Origin: Sulfurovum sp. | GTDB taxonomy: Bacteria; Campylobacterota; Campylobacteria; Campylobacterales; Sulfurovaceae | Length of the DNA: 49,824 nucleotides | NCBI GenBank assembly: GCA_030949325.1 | Contig: JAUZSQ010000085.1 | Coordinates: forward strand, 1-49,824 | Direction: 5' to 3' | Part shown: positions 40,454-47,264 of the stretch, in pieces | How the letters are laid out: every line of letters begins with the position of its first letter | Position numbering within the stretch: position 1 is the first letter of the stretch | Notes under the pieces: generated by a model | The model's database searches: none | What the model saw: the letters and a program-made list of their open reading frames with translations, nothing else | What the model was told of the DNA's origin: nothing | Translations under genes and position numbers: made by a program

Positions 40454-41465
40454 TTACTCCACAGCCTTCCCCGAAAAAGGAAGTAAAGCAGAAGCCCAAG
40501 TAAGCCCTCCACCAAAGGTATCAAGTAACATCAATTCTCCATTTTGGAGTCTGCCACTTTCCCAAATATCATTAATAGCCATAGGAATAGATGCGGCTGA
40601 AGTGTTTCCAAATTTACCAACAGTCACTACTACTTGTTCTTTGTTCATCTTTAGTGCGTCACCAACGGCTTTGATAATTCTATAATTGGCTTGATGTGGG
40701 ATGAAGTGAGGAATATCGGCTGAATTTATTTTATTCTTGGCTAAAATTTCTTTGACATCTTTGGTGAGGGTTTTTACGGCGAGTTTAAAGGTTTCATTGC
40801 CTTTCATTTGCACAAAGTTTAAGCCCTCGTCTATGACTCTTTGGCTTACAGGATTGACTGTCCCTGGGGCAGGAGTCATGAGGAAATTAGCATATTTACC
40901 ATCTGCTGAAGCATGTAGGTCTATAAACCCTTCTTCTTTTTTTGTCTGTAGCACAAAGCATCGCAGCCCCTGCACCATCTCCAAATAAAATACACGTGCT
41001 TCTGTCAGTATAATCAACAATAGAAGAGAATTTTTCTGCACCTACTACTAAAACATTCTTCTTCATACCTGATTCTATAAAAGCTTTGGCAATAGAAAGA
41101 AGGTACACAAAACCAGAACACGCAGCTGAAATATCAAAGGCTTGGACGTTATTAATCCCTAATTTATCAGAGATAATACACGCAGTTGAAGGCATATTAA
41201 AATAATCTGGAGTAACCGTGGCACAAAGTACCAAATCTATATCTTCTTTTGCCACACCTGAACGCTCAATAGCCAAGGCACAGGCTTTTGCACCCATATC
41301 ACTAGTAACTTCATTTTCTCCTGCGATATGACGCTCAGAAATTCCTGTACGTTTCAAAATCCACTCATCTGTAGTATCTACCATCTTTTCAAGGTCAGCA
41401 TTGGTTAAAATTTTTTCAGGTACATAAGCACCGATAGAACGAAATGAAGCATATATTTTTGACAT
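40454..41465 (-). CDS. fabH: Beta-ketoacyl-ACP synthase III (one frame break)
   Basis: FabH condenses acetyl-CoA with malonyl-ACP to start fatty acid synthesis. The catalytic triad is readable: Cys in [14 protein letters not shown], His in [14 protein letters not shown], Asn in [13 protein letters not shown]. The C terminus is [16 protein letters not shown]. The frame breaks at the seven-T run 40937-40943; with six, [18 protein letters not shown] reads through, for about 336 residues. I start at ATG 41465 ([12 protein letters not shown]), with AAGGA upstream. This is a normally essential function, so the break is most likely an error. It lies downstream of plsX but beyond a terminator. Confidence 0.92.
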
Positions 41466-41538
41466 AATTATCCTTGGCAAATGATGTATAAGCTATAATT
41501 TTACCATAATAATCAAGAAGATGTCTAAAAAGAAAAGT

Positions 41539-41573
41539 AAAAAGGGAAACAAGCCTAAGCTTGTTCCTTTTTA
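41539..41573 (-). terminator. Terminator between plsX and fabH
   Basis: The minus strand reads AAAAAGGAACAAGC-TTAG-GCTTGTTTCCCTTTTT: a stem of about 13 bp with one bulge, then a T-rich tail. It begins inside the plsX stop codon. It should separate or attenuate fabH from the upstream operon. Confidence 0.75.
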
Positions 41574-42563
41574 TGCAGAAGTTTCTGCTAAAAGTGACTC
41601 AATAGCACTATTGACATCTGATTCCACATAAGAAATCGCTTGGAATACTGCATTTTTGATGGCTTTGGGAGTGGCTGCACCATGGGCTATGATGGCACAT
41701 CCTTTGAGACCTAGTAATGGAGCTCCACCATATTCATCTTTATCTACTTGTTTTTTCATGTTTCCAAAAACTTTTTTCTTCATCATCAACGCCCCTACTT
41801 TTGCAGGAAGCGATTTACGAATATATTGCTTCATCAAATCAAAAATAGTAGAAACTGCACCTTCGGCAGTTTTTAGTAAAATATTGCCAGTAAAACCATC
41901 ACAAACAACAACATTTACGCTACCATTAAAAATATCTTTACCCTCAACATTCCCCACAAAACCATCTAAGGCTTTAAGCAGTGGGAAAGTGGCTTTGGTC
42001 AGTTCATTCCCTTTCGAGTCTTCACTACCATTGGCTAAAAGTCCTACTTTAGGATTAGGAATTTTAAGAATTTTACAGGCGTAAGCTTCACCCATCGCTC
42101 CAAATTGAAAAAGGTTTTCAGGTTTACAATCGGTAACAGAACCTACATCCAAAACCAAGGTTTTATCTTTGGTAATACTTGGCATAAGTGTAGCAAGTGC
42201 TGGTTTTTTAATCCCTTTTATCCGTCCAATACGCAAAGTAGCAGCCGTCATAGTAGCACCCGAATGTCCTGCTGAAAGTACTGCGTCCGCTTTACCATCT
42301 CGTACAAGCTCTGCTGCTTTAAAGATAGAAGAATCTTTACGCTTCAAAGCATCGGTTGCTGCGTCAGACATAGCAATCACATCTGAAGCTTCTTCAAACT
42401 CTACTTTGTCAATATAATATTGGGGGAGGTATTCTAGTATTTCTTCTTTATTACCTACAAGAATAGGCATAAATTGTTTTTCTTCTAGTGCTTGTATCAC
42501 ACCTTCTATAATAGGTTCAGGACCAAAGTCCCCACCCATTGCATCAATTGCAATTCGTATCAT
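41571..42563 (-). CDS. plsX: Phosphate acyltransferase PlsX
   Basis: PlsX makes acyl-phosphate from acyl-ACP for phospholipid synthesis. It has the N-terminal [19 protein letters not shown], then [38 protein letters not shown], and [18 protein letters not shown]. The 330 residues are the normal length. Its ATG overlaps the rpmF stop codon (ATGA), giving coupling. The rpmF-plsX-fabH order is widely conserved. The frame is intact. Confidence 0.95.
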   Translation of the reverse strand: MIRIAIDAMGGDFGPEPIIEGVIQALEEKQFMPILVGNKEEILEYLPQYYIDKVEFEEASDVIAMSDAATDALKRKDSSIFKAAELVRDGKADAVLSAGHSGATMTAATLRIGRIKGIKKPALATLMPSITKDKTLVLDVGSVTDCKPENLFQFGAMGEAYACKILKIPNPKVGLLANGSEDSKGNELTKATFPLLKALDGFVGNVEGKDIFNGSVNVVVCDGFTGNILLKTAEGAVSTIFDLMKQYIRKSLPAKVGALMMKKKVFGNMKKQVDKDEYGGAPLLGLKGCAIIAHGAATPKAIKNAVFQAISYVESDVNSAIESLLAETSA

Positions 42564-42733
42564 GCAATTATGCTTCTTTTTTGTACTTTGTACTCACCTG
42601 TTGTCATGTTCATGTGGTGAGGCATTCTCCATGTTCCATCTGCATCTTTTACAGGTACAGGTAATGTCAATTTGTAATGTGTTCTTCTTTTTGCTGCTCT
42701 CGTATGTGATACGCGTCTCTTAGGTACTGCCAT
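42560..42733 (-). CDS. rpmF: Large ribosomal subunit protein bL32
   Basis: Translating the minus strand from the ATG at 42733 gives 57 residues: [20 protein letters not shown], then [20 protein letters not shown], then a short tail ending KRSIIA. MAVPKRR is the bL32 hallmark. No cysteines are present, so this is the zinc-independent form. The stop TGA overlaps the plsX start codon. It lies between the DUF177 gene and plsX, the classic arrangement. Confidence 0.95.
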   Translation of the reverse strand: MAVPKRRVSHTRAAKRRTHYKLTLPVPVKDADGTWRMPHHMNMTTGEYKVQKRSIIA

Positions 42734-42750
42734 AATAATTCCTTTTCGTT

Positions 42751-43125
42751 TTAAAACTCAACTTCAAAAGCTTCATCATTATTGTCACATATTGCACAAT
42801 AATGATAAGCACTTTCTATCGAGGTAATTTCGCTCTCCAAAATGTACAAAACATCAATTTTGCCATCTAAAAACTCAATTATATCTAAATCATCTTTATC
42901 TTCTGAAACCAAATCACTTAGCTTCAAATATAACTTGGTATTTAAGGTGTGTATATAATGCTTTCCACACCTATCACAATCTAAAGGAACTTCTCCCTCC
43001 ATCTGTGCATCCAAAGTTACACGATGATAACCACTTTTTTGTAAAGTACCTACAAGATGTACCCCTTTTGAATTTACTTCAACAGGCTTTCCCGTAGAAC
43101 CAATCTTATCAAATATTATTTTCAT
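42751..43125 (-). CDS. DUF177/YceD-family protein
   Basis: A 124-residue acidic protein with the YceD pattern: [20 protein letters not shown] in the middle, then [18 protein letters not shown], and a C-terminal CxxC (YHYCAICDN). Two Cys pairs (CDRC, CAIC) could bind zinc. YceD is linked by conserved position to rpmF and is thought to act in 23S rRNA or ribosome maturation. It lies 17 bases upstream of rpmF, as expected. Confidence 0.8.
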   Translation of the reverse strand: MKIIFDKIGSTGKPVEVNSKGVHLVGTLQKSGYHRVTLDAQMEGEVPLDCDRCGKHYIHTLNTKLYLKLSDLVSEDKDDLDIIEFLDGKIDVLYILESEITSIESAYHYCAICDNNDEAFEVEF

Positions 43126-43148
43126 AAGAATACTTCCCCTAATCTCTC

Positions 43149-43562
43149 TTAGCTAAGTTCTCTTTGTGCAAAAAAGAAATTGATTTCGTTTGTTGCATTT
43201 TCAACAGAATCAGAACCGTGTACAGCATTTGCATCAATACTTTCTGCAAAATCTGCTCTAATAGTCCCAGCTTCTGCTTCTGCAGGGTTGGTTGCACCCA
43301 TAAGGTCTCTGTTGATTTGCATGGCATTTTCACCCTCAAGTACAGTCACAACAACAGGACCAGAAATCATAAATGCTACAAGGTCTCCAAAGAAAGGACG
43401 CTCAGCGTGTACTGCGTAAAATGCTTCTGCATCTGCAAGGGAGAGTTGCATTTTTTGAGTCGTTGCAATTCTAAGACCTGCATCTTCAAATCTAGAAAGA
43501 ATTTTTCCTACAACGTTTTTTGCTACTGCATCTGGTTTGATGATTGATAATGTTTGTTCCAT
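43149..43562 (-). CDS. ndk: Nucleoside diphosphate kinase
   Basis: Balances NTP and dNTP pools by phosphate transfer through a phospho-histidine. The phospho-acceptor His is in [12 protein letters not shown]. Other blocks are [19 protein letters not shown] at the N terminus and [18 protein letters not shown]. The 137 residues are the standard length. It lies 23 bases upstream of the DUF177 gene and after the ferredoxin gene. Confidence 0.96.
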   Translation of the reverse strand: MEQTLSIIKPDAVAKNVVGKILSRFEDAGLRIATTQKMQLSLADAEAFYAVHAERPFFGDLVAFMISGPVVVTVLEGENAMQINRDLMGATNPAEAEAGTIRADFAESIDANAVHGSDSVENATNEINFFFAQRELS

Positions 43563-43667
43563 AATAATATCCTGAAAAGTATTTTGGCGAAATTATATCT
43601 TGATATGTATTAAGTATGGGTTAAATAAGGGGGTAGAGGAAAAGAGTGTGCGATATTTGAGTGTCAC

Positions 43668-43697
43668 TTTACCTAAAGGACTACGCCTTTAGGTAAA
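43668..43697 (-). terminator. Strong hairpin between ferredoxin and ndk
   Basis: TTTACCTAAAGG-ACTACG-CCTTTAGGTAAA is a perfect 12-bp stem with a 6-base loop, 8 bases past the ferredoxin stop. No clear T run follows on the minus strand, so it may be an attenuator or mRNA-stabilising structure rather than a full terminator. Confidence 0.65.
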
Positions 43698-43705
43698 AGT
43701 AGTCA

Positions 43706-44068
43706 TTAGTCTTCAACTACTGATTTTTTCTCTGCTCTATCTTCAAGGGAAATATCATCTCTTGTAGGCATCACTAGATCAGCATTTTCCATGACATAAT
43801 TTAAACCATCAATGTAGTTTTCACCTGCATAATATTCTTTGTGGTCTTCTGTAAATGGCATATCCCAAGTAATACAACCCTCAGTTGGACATGCTTCAGC
43901 ACAGGCTGGGCTATCAAAATGATCTACACACTCAACACATTTATCAGGATATACATAATAATATTCCTCATCCGTTGGGTTATCATCCTCATCTACAATC
44001 GCTTCTACAGGACATTCATCAATACACGCTGCACAGTTGATACAAGTATCTCCAATAATTACTGCCAT
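43706..44068 (-). CDS. 2[4Fe-4S] ferredoxin
   Basis: A 120-residue cytoplasmic electron carrier with two clusters: CINCAACIDECPVEAI and, with a longer loop of the Allochromatium-type, CVECVDHFDSPACAEACPTEGC. The C-terminal extension is acidic. In Campylobacterota such ferredoxins serve pyruvate and 2-oxoglutarate oxidoreductases; I infer that role. The ATG is preceded by AAAGGAAT. Confidence 0.92.
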   Translation of the reverse strand: MAVIIGDTCINCAACIDECPVEAIVDEDDNPTDEEYYYVYPDKCVECVDHFDSPACAEACPTEGCITWDMPFTEDHKEYYAGENYIDGLNYVMENADLVMPTRDDISLEDRAEKKSVVED

Positions 44069-44196
44069 TTTAATTCCTTTATATTTAATATAATCAAACT
44101 ATAGCTAAAAAAAGTAAATAAATCTTTAATACTTGCTCCATTTGAGATAAATTCTATAAGACGCTTCATTTTCCAACAAGCTATCCTACTAATAGT

Positions 44197-45345
44197 TTAG
44201 CTATATCTTGCTAAGCTCTCAAATCCTATTCTTTCCTGTTCTAATCTAAAATATTTCGCATAAAAATCTTCTTTTAATTTCAAAAATATCTCTTCTTCTG
44301 CTTTGCTTAAATAGCCTAACTCTCCCATAAATCTTTTAGTCTCATTCTCTTGTGTCGCCATATTTTTATATTTTAAGAGTATCTCTTCATTCATAAGCAT
44401 AGACTCAGCATGAGGGAAATAAGAACGAAACTGTGAAAGAATAGCAAAACCATGCGTATCAATATCACCCCAATAATAAAGTTTCTTGTTTTGCAACCAT
44501 TGCACCTCTTTGAGACTCTCTATTCCATAACCCAAACCAAAAATAACGATAGCAGAAGACATTTGAGGAAAACTAAGTCCATTAATTTTATTTTCGGTGA
44601 TAAATACTTTCTCACAAGCGATATCAAGTGTCATGAATTCATTTAGAGGCAAAGTAATATCGCTTAATCCTGCAATAAAATGATTTTTATCCAAAATTCT
44701 AAAACGAATACTAGGCAAGTCATATTTTAATCCATAGCGTTTTTCAAAACCATGTTGAGCCAATGTTACAACTTCCCTTTCATCTAAGATAGACAGTATC
44801 GTATCTATGATTTTTTTGTGGCTTTCTATAAATTTTGTATCCACACTTTCTATCTCTAGTTCTCTCATATACACAGAAGGATTGGGATGTTTTAAAAAGT
44901 GCTTACAGACAAGTAAAACCCTCTCCCATACCTCATCATATTCCATAATGAGCTTAGGCTTGGCTAGTAAAAATTCTTGAAGCTGAGGAAAAGTAGTAAG
45001 GATTTTGTCTATCAGTATACAATGATTCATATAACTTTTTTGCTTTAACAAAGTCTGTAAAAAGCCCTCAACTCCCATAGACAAAAATTTAGGCATCAAC
45101 TGATCTCCCAAAGAACGATACGAAATCGTCTCAAAAGACACATCAAAAGTACTCTGATTCAAGTCCATCACCCAATCACGCACAGCCTCAAAATGTTGTT
45201 CTATCTCTTTTTCGGACAAGCGTCTAAATTTGATTTCAATACGAAATGTTTCTTCTCTCATATAGGCTTTGAGATGTTGGGCTTGGGTGTAGCTTTTAGT
45301 GAGTTTTTTGTTTAGGTCTTTGGGAGTTTGAAGTTTAAGGGGCAT
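44197..45345 (-). CDS. Orphan JetD-like protein (DUF3322 + DUF2220, Toprim-type nuclease)
   Basis: A 382-residue protein matching JetD, the nuclease subunit of Wadjet anti-plasmid systems. The N-terminal DUF3322 part (about 1-180) is helical. The C-terminal DUF2220 part has a topoVI-A/Toprim core: a catalytic Glu in VFITENKINGLSFP and the D-x-D motif in LYYWGDIDTHGFAIL, followed by LSQFRSYFPHAESMLMNEE. No jetA, jetB or jetC lies next to it. It starts 8 bases after a RelE-like toxin gene, with its GAGGA ribosome site inside the toxin's last codons, so the two are coupled. The frame is intact. Confidence 0.8.
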   Translation of the reverse strand: MPLKLQTPKDLNKKLTKSYTQAQHLKAYMREETFRIEIKFRRLSEKEIEQHFEAVRDWVMDLNQSTFDVSFETISYRSLGDQLMPKFLSMGVEGFLQTLLKQKSYMNHCILIDKILTTFPQLQEFLLAKPKLIMEYDEVWERVLLVCKHFLKHPNPSVYMRELEIESVDTKFIESHKKIIDTILSILDEREVVTLAQHGFEKRYGLKYDLPSIRFRILDKNHFIAGLSDITLPLNEFMTLDIACEKVFITENKINGLSFPQMSSAIVIFGLGYGIESLKEVQWLQNKKLYYWGDIDTHGFAILSQFRSYFPHAESMLMNEEILLKYKNMATQENETKRFMGELGYLSKAEEEIFLKLKEDFYAKYFRLEQERIGFESLARYS

Positions 45346-45353
45346 TATAGTTG

Positions 45354-45698
45354 TTAATCCTCTTCCTTAAACAAAGTTTTGGCTAAACTAATTAATTTAT
45401 CTAAAGTGTTATCATCTAAATTTTTTAATTCACTTTTTAGATACATATACAATAATACTACAGAACCTTTAGTATTTTTATAAAAGTAATAAACCCTATA
45501 ACCAGAACTTTTACCTTTGTTTGAACTAGAGTTTTGAACTCTAATTTTATAAGTATCATCTTTTATAAATGTAGCATTTTTAGGGTTTTTTTGAAGACTA
45601 TCAAGTAGAGATTGATAGTCCTTTTTTATTGAAGGATTTTTCTTCTTATACTGTTTTAATTTTTTTTCAAAAATAGGTAATCTTAAAATTTCAATCAT
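45354..45698 (-). CDS. RelE/ParE-superfamily toxin
   Basis: A 114-residue basic protein with the RelE-fold pattern. It has an N-terminal helix pair (FEKKLKQYKKKNPSIKKDYQ), then KIRVQNSSSNKGKSSGYRVY and YFYKNTKGSVVLLYMYLKSE, resembling HigB/RelE-type toxins with the GKSGGYRVIYY block. Known members cut mRNA on the ribosome. It lies 3 bases after its likely antitoxin gene and 8 bases before the JetD-like gene. It has a long Asp/Lys tail. The frame is intact. Confidence 0.75.
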   Translation of the reverse strand: MIEILRLPIFEKKLKQYKKKNPSIKKDYQSLLDSLQKNPKNATFIKDDTYKIRVQNSSSNKGKSSGYRVYYFYKNTKGSVVLLYMYLKSELKNLDDNTLDKLISLAKTLFKEED

Positions 45699-45701
45699 AT
45701 T

Positions 45702-46049
45702 TTATAGTTCAGCTAATAAATCATAGGCAGATTTTAATTTTAATGTGCCATTATTTACCTGTCTTACTTCATCTTCTATACTTTTTATATCTTCCATAAC
45801 TAAGATTTTTTCTTTTTCATAAGCTATCATATAATTTAAATAATCTACAACCGAAAGATTATTTTTTTTTGCTTCTTCTTCTAATATATTTTCAACTTTT
45901 GAAATATTGATTTTTTTAGAAAAATTAGGTAATGATACTTTTTCTTCAACATTCATAGAAATATCTTTAAATTTAGATATATATACTTCCAAGCCTTTTA
46001 GAAAAGTTTGAGTACTGTTACTAAACTCTATAGTCATTGTATTCATCAT
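45702..46049 (-). CDS. Probable antitoxin of the RelE-like toxin
   Basis: A 115-residue acidic, helix-rich protein directly before the toxin gene. I recognise no named antitoxin family. Its middle (ILEEEAKKNNLSVVDYLNYM) and end (VRQVNNGTLKLKSAYDLLAEL) look like an antitoxin neck and toxin-wrapping tail. The role is inferred from position and size. Two ATGs in tandem (46049, 46046) both lie just after GGAG; the second is slightly better spaced. Confidence 0.55.
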   Translation of the reverse strand: MMNTMTIEFSNSTQTFLKGLEVYISKFKDISMNVEEKVSLPNFSKKINISKVENILEEEAKKNNLSVVDYLNYMIAYEKEKILVMEDIKSIEDEVRQVNNGTLKLKSAYDLLAEL

Positions 46050-46272
46050 CTACTCCATTTAAATTATAATATAGGTCTAGTATATCAAAAAATAATAAAA
46101 AATTACTCTGCATTTTTATCAAGTTATAATGTCCCCCAACTGTCAAGACTATACCACCCCAATTAGTCAAGACAACTTTTCTAAAATCCTGCATGAGAGA
46201 GTGAGAGTAACCCCGTATAACCTGAAAAAAGGTTAAGGCTACTTGCAAGTATGGTATAAAATGCGATAAAGG

Positions 46273-46620
46273 TTATTTAGTATTGAGTGTTGCTAGAGAA
46301 ACCTCTTCAAATATAGCACAAGATGAGATAAGAATATCTCTAAACTCTATAAGAGCATTTTTTTTCTTTAAGTCTTTAAAAACATTTGAAGCTATATCAG
46401 CTTGATTTTTTTCAAATGCTATTATCTCTATATATTTGAAAAGAAGTGTATCAAAATCACTATTTTTAGAACCTGACATATATTCAAAATAACAGATAGA
46501 TGAAGTAATGAGCATATAGCCTTCTTTTCTTAGTTGATAAAGTTTTGTTTTAGATTTATTCTCTTTTCTAAAATATTCTATAAAAATAGAGGTATCTACT
46601 AAAACTCTTCTATCTTCCAT
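46273..46620 (-). CDS. vapC: PIN-domain toxin, VapC-like, short C terminus
   Basis: A 115-residue PIN ribonuclease. Acidic residues lie in RVLVDTSIFIEYF (D), ITSSICYFEYMSG (E) and LIEFRDILISSCAIF (D). The protein ends at LATLNTK, where relatives continue with a final strand and an acidic or aromatic motif, so it looks clipped by about 10-15 residues. I start at ATG 46620, with GAGGG upstream, inside the end of the antitoxin gene (22-base overlap). The loss of the tail might reduce activity. Confidence 0.75.
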   Translation of the reverse strand: MEDRRVLVDTSIFIEYFRKENKSKTKLYQLRKEGYMLITSSICYFEYMSGSKNSDFDTLLFKYIEIIAFEKNQADIASNVFKDLKKKNALIEFRDILISSCAIFEEVSLATLNTK

Positions 46621-46853
46621 AAGGCATGTCCCTCTTTTATATTTTTCTCCCATATTCCTGCTTCGTATTCAGAAATAGTTGGACCACTTTCTAATAGAGA
46701 TAAAAAATCATCCTCTTTCTTTATCATATTTGAAGAACTTATATCTATTTTAGTATGTTGAAAAATCTCTCTTTTATTTTTGGGTATATCTTTTAAAAAG
46801 TTTAAAATAGAGTCTAAATAATGATCATCTACATGTATAGTTATTGTTTGCAT
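46599..46853 (-). CDS. vapB: Antitoxin partner of the PIN toxin (VapB-like)
   Basis: An 84-residue protein with an N-terminal strand-helix (TITIHVDDHYLDSILNFLKDI) of ribbon-helix-helix type and an acidic C-terminal half (FLSLLESGPTISEYEAGIWE) of the kind that wraps a PIN toxin. It overlaps the toxin gene by 22 bases, upstream of it, the classic antitoxin-toxin layout. The assignment rests mostly on context. Confidence 0.65.
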   Translation of the reverse strand: MQTITIHVDDHYLDSILNFLKDIPKNKREIFQHTKIDISSSNMIKKEDDFLSLLESGPTISEYEAGIWEKNIKEGHALWKIEEF

Positions 46854-46862
46854 ATTTTTCCT

Positions 46863-47247
46863 TTATATTTCAACTTTTGTATTTTTCACACCACTCACCC
46901 CATAAGGACGAATGATGAGAAACACTATAAGTATAGCATAGAGTAGTAGATTAAAGCCAAAGGTAGGCGTGATACCTGTATCAAAGCCTACGAGTATGCC
47001 TCCTAATACTGCATAACATGACCCAAGTCCAAAAGCATAAAGTATAATACGGTCTTTGGGTATACCAAATACTTGTGAAAGCTCAGGATTATCGGCTATA
47101 GCTCTCATAGCTAGACCAAATTTAGTCTTATACCATAGATACAATGTGAACCCTAACACCAACACTGCCACAAACATAGTAACTAACTGTATATCTGTAA
47201 CATACGCCCCCATAAACTTATTCCCTACTTTGATTAATAAAGGATTA
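46863..47247 (-). pseudogene. Relic of a branched-chain amino acid ABC permease (LivH-like)
   Basis: The fragment carries the LivH block LYLWYKTKFGLAMRAIADNP and ELSQVFGIPKDRIILYAFGL, then GGILVGF. TPTFGFNLLLYAILIVFLII then jumps to the C-terminal RPYGVSGVK. In intact LivH about 45 residues (the GG-G-S helix region) lie between those two parts, and about 150 residues precede the first. So it is truncated at the 5' end (breakpoint near 47247, against the UvrA-like gene) and internally deleted. No other liv genes are nearby. Confidence 0.75.
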
Positions 47248-47264
47248 GGCTCTTTTTACTTACT

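Noticed and set aside
44197-45345. A full Wadjet JetABCD locus
   Set aside because: Only the JetD-like gene is present; neighbours are a ferredoxin gene and toxin-antitoxin genes.
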